Part shown: positions 10,201 to 19,162 of the stretch, piece after piece
Layout of the letters: every line of letters starts with the position of its first letter
Position numbering within the stretch: position 1 is the first letter of the stretch
Source: Earliella scabrosa
Lineage: Eukaryota > Basidiomycota > Agaricomycetes > Polyporales > Polyporaceae
Direction of reading: 5' to 3'
NCBI GenBank assembly: GCA_022605405.1
Contig: JABYQQ010000007.1
Location: forward strand, 868,001 to 932,000
Length of the DNA: 64,000 nt
Program-made: the position numbers and the translations under genes
The notes under the pieces: model-generated
What the model was told of the DNA's origin: nothing
The model's input: the letters and a program-made list of their open reading frames with translations, nothing else
The model's database searches: none

Positions 10201-11192
10201 ACGCCGCGATCACACGGACGACGATCGCAAAACTGAGAATGCGGAAGGCCCACACGCTCTTCCAATGGGTCCAAGGCCACGACGGGCATTACGGCAACGA
10301 ACACGCAGACGCGCTGGCCGGAGAAGGCGCCGAGAAGCCGGTACCGGACCAAATCGACTTAGACATCCCCGCAGCCTTTCGGATATCCGGGGCGCAGCTG
10401 CAATCCATGACGCGGAAGCTCGCATACAGAGCCATCCGAGCGAGGAAAGAGGCCAAGATAGTCCCTCGCCAACGCGCGACGAGGAACATGGACATGATCT
10501 CGGCAGGCATAGAAAGTGAGTATGGCACGCTGCCTCACGAAGAGACCATTTGGGCGTCACTGCGCACGAGACACGTCTCAAGCCAGGCATCCCAGTTCAT
10601 GTGGATGGCCATACATGATGGCTACATGATTGGGAGCCACTGGCTACGCCCGAAAATGTCCGACGAACTCCAGCGACGAGCGACTTGCACGACATGCGGA
10701 GTAGAAGAATCAATGACGCACATTATGTTCGACTGCGTAGCGGTAGGACAGGAACTGGTATGGGAACTCCTGGAAGAAACGTGGCGACTCACCGACAAGC
10801 AATGGAGCCGACCTATCTGGGGTACCACTTTCGGCGCAGCGTGCGCAGTCTTCCGCACGGAAGAGGGAGCACGCTTGAGAAACACGGAGAAGCTTTGGTG
10901 TATAATGTGCACAGAGGCCCTCCACCTCATATGGAAACTGAGATGCGAGAGGGTGATCCAGAACGAGGGACGCGAGTTCACTCAACGAGAGGTCATTAAT
11001 CGCTTCTTCGCAGCGTTAGATGCAAGACTTACTCTCGATCGACGCACGGCGGCGATTGCGTCCGGAAAAAAGGCGCTCCGGGCAACGGAAGTCGAGCAGA
11101 TCTGGATACCAGTTCTGGAAAATGGTAAAGATCTACCACCCAAATGGGTGGTAGACGTCGGGGTTTTAGTGGGTATCAAGAGAGGTAGATGA
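7296..11192 (+). CDS. LINE ORF2, C-terminal part: reverse transcriptase, RNase H, CCHC
   Basis: Same frame as the endonuclease part; the first ATG after the stop is at 7632. A Gln-rich coiled stretch links the domains. RT motifs run in order: NYRPITLLN, QAGFIPGR, VALDQEKAYD (motif A Asp), GVRQGDPLS (motif B) and LFADDTKAY (catalytic pair, FADD variant) near 8571-8600. RNase H follows at about 9915-10330 with VATDGSC, the Glu in QTGELIG, VTDSKTV and GNEHADALAGEG, so all four acidic residues are present. A CX2CX7HX4C motif (CTTCG...HIMFDC) near 10690-10735 closes the protein, as in many fungal LINEs. Translation would need stop readthrough or internal initiation. Confidence 0.93.
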   Translation, partial: RRERDVVPKLLAEIRDCERALKAVKANPNLQDSERRAEAAALTKQIQQLKQRRFKQQQQNARATHRLYGNKPTKYWSKLHKEQAPRDFIPAFLREDRRGAAGEQIYESDTVKMAEMARAYHHNIQRDDPATTKTPNERERDIQTALDSLDTKISAHEFEELDKPLEYDECEVALRCAKSGSAPGMDGIPFEVWKTLHARYEEDSRFPDRQCFDVLRLLKAAFEDIHVHGVAATTSFAEGWMAPIYKEKGERTRIANYRPITLLNTDYKLLSKMLAVRLADVAPNLIHESQAGFIPGRRIHNHTQLTRMLMAWAEETETNGAIVALDQEKAYDKIAHDYLWRVLRRFGIPETLIRVVQSLYTHAFTSVMINGVLSKPYRVYRGVRQGDPLSCLLFDMAIEPLSAMIRKSDLQGFKIPGTGEKLLAALFADDTKAYLAEGDNYATLQDILDTWGSAAKAKFNLRKTEILPVGTPEFRNEMAETYHTTGTWRDYPTGIHVAREGEPVCLLGAWYGNGIDQVEVWSMVLTKIVAIKQPLSHALERWKTGRASIDGKRHVMQMIIGGMTQYLTNVQRMPEAIIKRLTKIIRNYLWDDRHNTPVGMDHVCMPVEKGGLGLLDLRARNEAIDVMWLKSYLDFSPSRPRWAFLADDLLARAVSKDCRPKNRAMRLNTFLQNWRPKARGLLPELQGMMSVAKKYGLRLEGLAFSRHIQRSMPMWDHVYADRTALGRLTMKSRIVDCLLERHTARTVGDFEQLATTLDAPNHVASPLCGCDPCRRMKAVDSCTNPHMCCTRARNMLRTLPPKWDPSSRQPEDYEDEEMEQLEHALSESGSDMVPFDRRVTTRGDLGQAFRIFTEESPVYNGSIPMELDENGTSACVATDGSCINNGERNAQAGAGIFFGDGNHLNRSIRLPPEMVQSNQTGELIGTMTATALANPRTRLAQVTDSKTVMDSVTKWRRRHENTGYILQKNAAITRTTIAKLRMRKAHTLFQWVQGHDGHYGNEHADALAGEGAEKPVPDQIDLDIPAAFRISGAQLQSMTRKLAYRAIRARKEAKIVPRQRATRNMDMISAGIESEYGTLPHEETIWASLRTRHVSSQASQFMWMAIHDGYMIGSHWLRPKMSDELQRRATCTTCGVEESMTHIMFDCVAVGQELVWELLEETWRLTDKQWSRPIWGTTFGAACAVFRTEEGARLRNTEKLWCIMCTEALHLIWKLRCERVIQNEGREFTQREVINRFFAALDARLTLDRRTAAIASGKKALRATEVEQIWIPVLENGKDLPPKWVVDVGVLVGIKRGR

Positions 11193-11445
11193 TGGGGTTG
11201 CTGGCCTGCGCGGCGACCCCGGATGACTCTTCATCAGTACTTCCGGAAATTGCATAACGGCCTTACGAAACTTAGCAGAATTAGACGCCCGCGGGCACGG
11301 CTTTACCCCGAGTCGTTTTGGCGTTGGTTTTCCACCAAACATGCGTAAGTACGAAGGAAGGGGTCGCAGGATGGCGCAAAAATTGTTATCATAGGTCATT
11401 TCAACTGTCCGAAGTTTTGACCTTAGCAACTTATCGCCTTAACGC

Positions 11446-11476
11446 GTCTTAACGGGCTTAAGGCGCCCGTTAAGAC
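11446..11476 (+). other. Perfect 12-bp hairpin in the LINE 3' UTR
   Basis: GTCTTAACGGGC (11446-11457), a 7-nt loop TTAAGGC, then GCCCGTTAAGAC (11465-11476). The arms are exact reverse complements. Stable 3' stem-loops are the recognition signal for the reverse transcriptase in some LINE families. That role is inferred here. Confidence 0.75.
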
Positions 11477-11586
11477 ACATTAAGGAATTTCCGCAAGTAC
11501 TGATGTTCCTCCTTTGGAGTCCCACACTCTGTGCGTAAAGCATTTCCCCGCGGTTTTCGGTGACGGTATATTTATTGTACGATGCC

Positions 11587-11608
11587 CCCAAGGTTTGAAT
11601 CCCTTGGG
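11587..11608 (+). other. Second 7-bp hairpin in the LINE 3' UTR
   Basis: CCCAAGG (11587-11593), loop TTTGAATC, CCTTGGG (11602-11608). The loop resembles a tRNA T-loop, but no other tRNA arms were found around it. It may act together with the upstream hairpin. Confidence 0.45.
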
Positions 11609-11703
11609 AGGGTCGCCCAGCGCGCCTGGTCAACTCTCGTTGGCCGAGCTACACGACATGCCCCTCGGGGACCAATGTAACTCAAGGCACTACGCGCTCC
11701 ACC

Positions 11704-11729
11704 AAAAAAAAAAAAAAAAAAAAAAAAAA
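11704..11729 (+). repeat. A26 tail of the LINE
   Basis: Uninterrupted run of 26 A residues at the 3' end of the element, directly followed by the right target-site duplication. Typical product of target-primed reverse transcription of a polyadenylated transcript. Confidence 0.92.
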
Positions 11730-11742
11730 GTACCTGCTGCTG
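11728..11742. repeat. Target-site duplication, right copy
   Basis: (AA)GTACCTGCTGCTG, identical to 3392-3406. Its first two A residues cannot be told apart from the tail. Confidence 0.85.
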
Positions 11743-12407
11743 CGCGGCTGTGCCGTTTAGGCTTCACGGTTATAGACCAGCTATAGCGAGCTGCAATCCG
11801 GGAGTAAAAGAACTGCTGGCCATCCTAGGCAGACGATGGGACCTACTGAGGGGGGGGGATAGACGGTCTTTCAAGTTGGAACGGGAACGATGGCCAAGTT
11901 GAACAAGTACTCGCAATCATAGGCTGGCGCTAGCCCGGGTCGTCGGCAGGGCCGCCCGGTCCGTCCGCAGTTGTGGCTCATACTCACTTAGACATTTACA
12001 ACGTCGACGATTACCCCGGTGAGCAGTAAGCTCTTCTTCGTGTCGTACGGAGAACAAATTATCAGTCCAAGGAGCCATGGTAGCCTAAGAAGTACATGGA
12101 ATCTCCGCCGATACTCGATTCGCAAGGACGGGGCCGCGCTGAGGCGTCCACCGGCAGCCATCCTATGTAAGACTGTCATCATGGCCATCCGTATGAGCGC
12201 ATGCAGATGGTCAACAGCAGTATAGTACCTTGGTAATACCAGCAATCAAGACATCCGCCCTTGCGGAGACAAAGCACCGTATAATGAAAGGTAGGAACGT
12301 CCATCCACGGTGGGACATAAATATCTGCGGACCGACCAAGTAATTCCATGTATGTAAACAACAGTAGTCCCAACTCACCAAATTCTAGCTCGTCACGGAG
12401 AGTAACC
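11743..12407. other. Intergenic, no gene seen
   Basis: Stretch between the LINE and the 3' end of the exonuclease V gene. It contains a run of nine G near 11851-11859. Short open frames on both strands (for example minus 11988-12245, with a hydrophobic tail) match nothing known. Confidence 0.4.
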
Positions 12408-15400
12408 CTATAACCAAGCCTCCACGGACCCCGAGGGCGCCGACGACTCGACCTCGCCCCCGCTCGCACTTCGCTCCCTATATCTCCGAATGGCCTCCTC
12501 CGCCTTCTTCTCCCTCCACTCGCACCCATCCCTGTACTCGCACGTCCTATGCGCGCAACAAAGTCAACTCATGATCCGTCACGCCCAGAGCAGATGAGAG
12601 CACTCACACGCAACGCCGGGTGAGCTCGACGTCGACTCCCTGCGCCGGTCTCCGTCCATACCACCACGCAAGCACGCGCGTCAGGTACTCGTCTAAGACC
12701 GCATCGTCGAGCTTGAACTCCTTCGTGCCCAGAATCTGCGCCTCCGTGTCCAGCTCGGCAGCCGTGATCTCCTCGTCCGTCGACTCGTCTTCGGCATCCG
12801 GCGCGGCTGTCTTGGGGGCATCGACGTCCGCCGTATCGCCTGCCCCTGGAGACTCCGCCTTATGTTCCATCCCTTTCGCAGACGGAGCTGCCTGAACGGG
12901 GTCAACAGCCATGTCGACATCCACGCCTTCCGAAGGGTGTTCTTCTCCAGCGAGCGGCTCGCCGTCGGTAGACCGAGCGATCACCTCCTTGAATGTCGGC
13001 GTCTCCAACAGCGACTGCTGCAGCGCCCACGCAAGCTGCGGGTCCGCGGAGAGCGCCCCACCAGCACCTACACTCGCATGAGCCCCGCCGTCGGCGCCGC
13101 CAGTACCACTAGCAGCACCCGAATCCCCTCCCGCCCCCGACGACGCGAGCGCGTCGATCGGCGGGCCAAACGGATGCGTCAGTACACCGAGCACCCCGTC
13201 AGCAGCCGCGCCCGACTGCATCGAGTCTTTCAAGCTCTCGAAGATCGCCCGCGCGAGGTCGTCGTCCCCGCCGTGCCCCGGCTGCACGTCGCTGATGCTC
13301 GCCTGGATCGCAGCAGCAATGTCCCGCGCCTCCTGGTCCGACACGGGCACGTCGCCCTTCCCCTCCTTCTCCTTCCCCTTTCCCTTTCCCCGGCGTTTCG
13401 AGCGGCGCCGCGAGGGCTGCATGCGGTACACAAGCGTGAGGGTGTCGTCGACCGACGCTACGGCGAGCGCTGCGACAGCCTGGTGCCACGCCGCGGCGAG
13501 GTCGTGCAGGCAGGACATGTCCGCTAAGCCCGGGTCGTGCTCGGCCGCGGACGCGAGGCCCGTCTGCTGCAGGAAGGTGTCCGAGAAGCGGCGGTAGGGG
13601 TCGACGCTTGCGCGGACCCAGAGCAGGTCGAAGTCGAGCGGGGAGGCGCTGGGGATGGATGGGTCGGCAGTTGAGAGGAGGCTGCTGAGCAGGCGGTGGT
13701 AGAGCATGAGCTGGATGCGGGACGCGAAGGCGTCTGCGTCTGGAGGGAGGGAGGGGCGCGTTCGGGTCTTTGTGTCTGAGAGCTGGAGGATGTATTGCGT
13801 TGGATGCGGGGATGTAGTTTCGTTGCCGTTTGTTTCTGGCAGCTCGGTGGTATGCTGAGGTGGAGTCTTCGGCTCCTCGGAGGTGGTAGCGGCTTGTCGG
13901 GAGGATGGCGAGAAGAATGCGGTGATCTGTGGTTGGTCTGCTGCGGGATCATGGCGGCACTTCTTCGAGCTGATCGGTGTTGACGGCGCTGTGTGAGGTG
14001 CACCACGCTTGTTCGGGCTGCTTTTGGGAGCGCTGGGTTCGGGATCCGGGTCCATCCCGCTGTCTGGTGTCGGCACTGGCGTCCGTACGATCTCGTCCTA
14101 CAACAAGAGGTCAGGAGATAAATTATGATCCTCGAAGAAACGTACAATGATCCCAGTCACAACTTGGCCATGGACGATGCCAAAGACCGGCATTTCTCTC
14201 TGTAGAAGACAATGGTTAGCTTGCACTCGTACGAGCGGATCGATTCTGTGGCCTTACACAGCGTCCAACTTCCGTTAGCGTCTGCAGACCATTGAGCATA
14301 TTGATGATCCTGCAGCGAGCGTCAGAGCGCCCTGGTGAAAATATCCTGCGAAGAAAACCAACCGTAGCGCCCATCGCTCTTCAGGCGATGTGATGTCAAC
14401 CTGGGCCGTTTCCGGCTGAATCTCCCTCTCTAGGACTTTGTGCACCGACTGTGCATAAGGTAAGACAAGACGTTATACCCGGTGCAAGGTCTAGCTCGTA
14501 CCTTGCCCCGAGTGACTGTGCGGTCGTTCGCGGCTGCAACAGTATGGCTGACCGTAATGGTCTTCCCCTCAGCAGACACGAAGCTCTCGGGCCGATCCGC
14601 GAGCTTCTTGTACCGCTTCTGTCGCAGGCCGTAGTCGAACTGCACCTCGCACCTGCCAAACACGCCGTCAGCGCTATCAGTGTCACCACGAATTGCATTT
14701 GCAGGACCTACCACGAGGGCCCCGCGAGGTCCGTCACGGACAGGAGACGGTTCCAGCTCCGGAAAAGGTCGTACGGGCTGCGTCTCGCGCGAGGCATGCG
14801 GCGGTGCGGGTCCTTGAGATAGCGAGGGAGAGAGGAGGGGTCAGCGCTCGCGGCCCCTTCCATGGTAATCTGGATTCGAGGACCTCCTCCGTGTCTGTGT
14901 CCGTGCCATGATCGGGTTCCTCCTCCTGCTGATGGTGCTCCTCCTCCGCCCATAGTATCCTCATTGTGCGTGCCTCCTCCGGCCGCTCGACCTCCGGGTC
15001 CGCTACCCGCGGGTTCGGGGAGTACCGTGTGCGCAACGACCGGCTGAGGTGAAGACTCGGACACCGTCGGTTCTGAAGGAAGAGGTGCGGGTGCGGGTGC
15101 GGGTGCGGGTGCGGGTGTGAGTGCGGGTACTGGCGCAGATGTCGGTGCAGGTGCAGGTGTCGGCTCGAGCGTTGGTGCGGGCTCGGAGGTTGTGGCGCGG
15201 ACGAGCTCGTCAATGCGCGCAAAATCCTCCGCGGTGAACTCGGAGAAGTCGTAGGCTTCATACTCGTCTGGGGAGGGCGGGGAGCGGACGCCGTGGCTGG
15301 ACTCGAGATCGGGCACGCCCCGGTCTTGGTCTGAGTGCGAGCTGAGTGCGCGTGCGGTGGCTGCGTCGATGGCTGCGAGGTCCTCTGGGTCGATCGGGTG

Positions 15401-15436
15401 GTAGTAGGCGTCGTACTCGGAGTCGGACCCAGACAT
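12408..15436 (-). CDS. EXO5: Exonuclease V (EXO5/DEM1 family), enlarged
   Basis: Seven exons (15436-14712, 14652-14502, 14448-14363, 14309-14258, 14199-14146, 14097-12608, 12546-12408) join in frame to 898 aa. Exo5 enzymes are single-strand DNA exonucleases with a 4Fe-4S cluster, acting in nuclear or mitochondrial DNA repair. The core starts with SPYDLFRSWNRLLSVTDL and the first cluster Cys in SWCEVQFDYGLR. GIIDEIV and the DTK of LSDTKTRTR supply metal ligands. The last three Cys lie in RRCVTCEYRDGCEW (CX2CX5C), split by the last intron. The protein is much longer than animal EXO5 (about 370 aa). It has a 200-residue acidic, Ala/Pro-repeat N-terminus, and inserts carry a PIP-like motif (near residue 411) and UIM-like helices (about 608-722). 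Identification is firm. Confidence 0.92.
15085..15114. repeat. Hexamer repeat (GTGCGG)5 in EXO5 exon 1
   Basis: Five tandem hexamers, followed by imperfect copies, encode an Ala-Pro repeat on the minus strand in the disordered N-terminal region. A likely site of length variation. Confidence 0.8.
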
Positions 15437-17090
15437 ACTGCGTTTTTAGACCGGGTGTTAGAGCCAACGCCTAGATTCAAGCGGATTATTTGACTTGCTA
15501 TGCGTTTCTTACGACTTTGTACTGGGACGTTGGTGGTTGAGAGTCGGACAGAAGACCATCGTGGTGGCGTCTAAGCGTGACAGTACTCGACAGACGCGCA
15601 GACGCGTCGCGCACGTATCACGTGACAACGCCTCGGACCGTCGGACCGCTGCCGCCTGACTGAGCTGTGTCCGACAGTTTACAGTTGGAGGACACTCAGA
15701 AAGTCGCGACTCTATCACTACTGAGTGCAACCTTGTGCAACCCTCGTATGAGCCCTTCGATGTAGCCTTGCTCATACTGAGGACATGTGGGAAGCGTGCA
15801 GTTGCACTGCAGCAGCGAATCTGAGGAACATGGTGCGAAATTGACATTCATTTCCGGACTTCGGACTCCGGCAACGACATTACTCGCCGACAGAATTCAT
15901 CGTCATGCACAGTACACCACACCTCTGGAACGGAAGCAGTCGCTACATGAACACCACGAACACACTCGTAGCAACACTCGCATGGTATACAGCACGGAAC
16001 ATGTCCATGGGTACTGCATAAGAACGGTCGCGATTGGCTACACGGAGCTCAAGGTGATAGCTCTTGTAAGAAAACGTGTACGGTGTGCAGGTATTCGTGT
16101 TGGAAGACGGAAGAGCGGATACCAGTGTCGGAATGACGCAAGGCGGACTTACCCACCACTATGCTCCATGCTCCTCCGTATCGTCTTCCGGGTGAGATAG
16201 AGCACTCTCCTCGGGGCCCCGAGTCCGAGGCGGCCGGGAGGACTAGCGACATTACTGAATGTTACGAGATTGAGCGTTATTCGAAGGCTGGAAGGTCGTA
16301 TCGATGGCTCGGGCGTGTGTGGGCGGCGAGACCGGGGCCACCATGCCCATCCAACATGGTATTTGTGTGCGCCTTGAGCGGGGACTCCTGAGTGTTCTTC
16401 ACCTGCAAACGGCGTGCAGTGAGCGGGAGAAGGGGCGGAAAGTGCGTATCAAGTAGAGGAGGAGATCAAAATGGGTCGGCTAGCATGGTGGCGTGGGCGG
16501 CTGAGAGATATGGAGCGAGAGGAGGGCCGGGAAGGAGGAGGAGAGGGAGTTGTCTGACGATGTCGCGCTGCATCCGCCTGCAGCGTTCCCGAGCAGTCGA
16601 TCCTGCGCCTGGCCGCTGCGGCTGCACGTCGGGCCATGGCCATCTGCTTCGCGTGCGCTGGGTGCAGCCGGCGTCCGAGCATCCAATAAACCGCCCGGCG
16701 AGTGGTTCGACTTTTGCTCGTGTGAAGGCTGCCACTCTCGTCCCAGCTCTCGACTCCTCAGCCCATGTAAAGTCCCGCTCCCGCCTCCCCGTCCACCGCG
16801 CCTCCCCCGCTGCTCTCGACGCTGGCAATCTCGGTCTCCTCGAGCTCAGACTCCCTCTCTTCATCGCGCGCGGCTCTCGCTCCCCCGACCCGCCTCCGCC
16901 GTCTGCTCCGACCTCCGCCTCTCGAGGACTACCCCGGTGTCTCCGTGGGCCACCAGCTCCTCCTCGTCGGCTTCCATTCTGATCGAGACTGGCGACTTGC
17001 AACGGGCCTCCATATCCGTCACCCGACGCCCCTCCACCGTCAGCCGCGCCCGCGGCCTGGCGATGTCAGCCGCGGAAGTAGCGGCCTGCA
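15437..17090. other. 1.6 kb without a supported gene
   Basis: Lies upstream of both EXO5 (minus) and the orphan gene at 17136 (plus), so it should hold their promoters. Long GC-rich open frames at 16392-17095 exist on both strands. They overlap each other, are rich in Arg/Ser/Pro and show no domain, so I read them as composition artefacts. Confidence 0.4.
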
Positions 17091-17091
17091 C

Positions 17092-17098
17092 ATAAATA
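17092..17098 (+). promoter_or_regulatory. TATA-like box (ATAAATA)
   Basis: ATAAATA about 40 bp upstream of the ATG at 17136. This would imply a very short leader for the orphan membrane protein gene. Confidence 0.3.
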
Positions 17099-17135
17099 CC
17101 TCAAGGGCTGCCAGAGGGTTCCGTTACGACTCTTC

Positions 17136-18643
17136 ATGATTCAAGACATTATCGCCTTCACCCTACCCGTCCTCCGAAAACCGTGTTTCGTCAGTATGGT
17201 GGTGCTTTTGTGGGGGTTCGCCTGGTTCGCCATGGTGCGCCACATTCTGTCACCGCATTTTGGCTCGCGCGCATACTGACGCTTGTCCCAGAGCGTCCTC
17301 ATCTTCGCATTGGGATGCTTTGTGCCCTCAGTCCGCCCTAAACCTCCGCCGGTGGTGTCAAGACCTCGAAGTCCCCGCATAAACCCAACCCCGGTACCCT
17401 CCCCCACACCCGTAACACAGAAACCTCTTCCGGTTGAGCCCGATGACGTATCTTCCCAATCCTCGACGAGTGAGCCACGGTCCTCCATTTCGTCCGCGGC
17501 GCCTTCCAAGCGGCCTTCGTTCAAGGCTCCGTGGTCGTTGCCCGTGCAGTTCAAGCCGGGTCGACCTGCAGCCAGCCCGAAGTCGTCCGTATCGGATGGT
17601 TCCACTACGCTCGTGGGGAGCTCCTCGCCTACACGTTTCTACCCTGACCTCCCGGTAATTGAGAGCGTGTCGCCCTCCTCGGATCCAACATATGAGGAAG
17701 ATGCGTCGTCCCCCACGGCGTCTTCCTCGAATAGCCCATCCCGCCCGTCGCGCGGCGTGCGTCTCCCGAGCATGAAGATGTTCAAAACGCTCTCGCGCAA
17801 AATGACTAGGCAGAAGACTGATCCCACGACGAGTCCATCCGTCGCCACGGCTCAGGATCTGCCATGCAAGGAAGAGGTGCATGAGTCTGAGAAGAAGCCT
17901 GCAGGGGCACAACCCAAAGGCTCAACCTCTGAAGACGAGCAACCCCGGCAAGCGCAGCCTGGTCATCTCAACCTGCACCGGAGAAACACCGCCTCAGGAG
18001 AGATGTTCACCAGCACCTTCGTGAGCCCCTTTCGCATTAAGCCACGGAAGGCGCCCCCAGGTCCGTTCCCTGCCCTTCTCATCTTCTCTCACGTTCACTC
18101 TAACTCTATTAATTTCCAGCCGCCTCCGGTTCCATCCCGCCCTCACCTACGCCTCACCGCCCATCCGCCCCCCGACGGATGCTCACGTCCCTCCACATAT
18201 CGCTCCAGTCGAACGACGCACACATGCCCGTGCCCGACTCCCCGCGCTCGAGCGTCTCGTCCTCGTCCACCGCCGTCTCGACCTTCTCCTCGCTCTGCAG
18301 CTCGCCCGGCTCCGCCAGCTCTCCCGGTCCACGTACAGTGCCGCGCACGCAGCCGTACGGCCCGCCCTACTTCGCAGCCATGCCCACACCCAGCCAGCCC
18401 CAGGCTGCGCGGTCAGGCTCGCGGCCACCATCGAGGCGCGCCGCGTCGCTGTCGCTCGACCGCCCCGAGACCGTCGCGGAAGAGAGCGGGGAAGATGGGG
18501 GCTCGAATGCGCTGGGCTTGGAGTTGGGACAGGTGGAGAAGCCTGTGAAGGCCCAGACGGAGCCGCGCCTGGGCAAGCGGCGCCCACTTGGGCGGCACCA
18601 GCGCGCGGCGGCGAGCGAGAGCGGGCCGGCGGGCAGCAGGTAG
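17136..18643 (+). CDS. Orphan single-pass membrane protein with long Ser/Pro-rich tail
   Basis: Three exons (17136-17234, 17292-18060, 18120-18643) join in frame to 463 aa. The first intron splits one hydrophobic segment, joining VVLLWGFAWFAM to SVLIFALGCFVPSVRPK. The result is a single membrane helix near residues 20-47 with a positive, Pro-rich region after it (a cytoplasmic tail if type II/III-like). The remainder is disordered, rich in Ser, Pro, Thr and Arg, with a basic patch MKMFKTLSRKMTRQK near residue 200 and many possible phosphosites. No enzyme domain was seen. It ends in GPAGSR at 18643. The first donor is GTGCGC and the second GTCCGT, both weak, but frame continuity supports them. 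Function unknown. Confidence 0.65.
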
Positions 18644-19162
18644 TCCTGCACGTTTTGGCACAAGGATCGTGCCCGACCTCTCGCATAGGCGAGCTGGTGT
18701 CGGGTCTGCGGGTTTGACGAGGGACTTTTGACGCATCACGCATGGGACTTTGGATGAGACGAGACGAGACGAGACGAGACGAGACGAGACGAGACGACGA
18801 TCACGATTGACGAACACGACCACCAACCAGCATATACTGTATCCGTACTGAGCACACACACCACACACCAGATCTCACGCACAACACATCGATATCACTG
18901 AGGAGCAGTTACTCCTACTAGTCGCATAGTATACGCACTTACACCCTCACCGTAGAGCACGCATTTACGCACGTACATCCACACACAAGTATAATCCACC
19001 TACCCCGTTCAACGTTTGACGAGAATCGAGACCCGGATGTCTGGAATATCGTTATGCATTCACACTACATACTTATTCGCAATGCAGCTTTCGTCTCGGT
19101 TTGTGGCCACCTCCATCTCCAGACGGTCCGAACTCGTTCTGCTCACCAAACCTTGTTCAATG
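18644..19162. other. Convergent intergenic region with microsatellite
   Basis: Lies between the 3' ends of the orphan gene and the DHX57-like helicase. Holds the (GAGAC)8 array and low-complexity ACAC-rich sequence at about 18850-19000. No gene seen. Confidence 0.5.
18756..18795. repeat. Pentanucleotide microsatellite (GAGAC)8
   Basis: Eight exact tandem copies of GAGAC, about 110 bp downstream of the stop at 18643. Likely polymorphic. Confidence 0.9.

Larger units (their letters stand above)
3407..11729 (+). mobile_element. Full-length Tad1-like non-LTR retrotransposon (LINE), 8.3 kb
   Basis: The element runs from the left target-site duplication to a 26-nt A tail followed by the right copy of the duplication. 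It has a 5' UTR of about 0.58 kb, a gag-like ORF1 with a CCHC knuckle, and an ORF2 with APE-type endonuclease, reverse transcriptase, RNase H and a C-terminal CCHC motif. A 0.5 kb 3' UTR follows. The APE-RT-RNase H order matches the Tad1/I-like clades known from fungi. A pure A tail and an intact duplication argue for a fairly recent insertion. ORF1 has at least one frameshift and ORF2 one in-frame stop, so this copy is probably not autonomous. It sits between genes and breaks no recognised one. Confidence 0.93.

Noticed and set aside
11583..11700. tRNA-like B-box (GGTTTGAATCCC) in the LINE tail
   Set aside because: Only a T-arm-like hairpin is present; no acceptor, D or anticodon arm can be folded around it.
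12604..14076. Reading the 490-residue frame as a stand-alone gene
   Set aside because: It is exon 6 of exonuclease V: catalytic and Fe-S residues on the neighbouring exons join to it in frame.
16392..17095. Long overlapping GC-rich open frames on both strands
   Set aside because: Mutually antisense, Arg/Ser/Pro-rich, no domains, no splice logic; explained by base composition.
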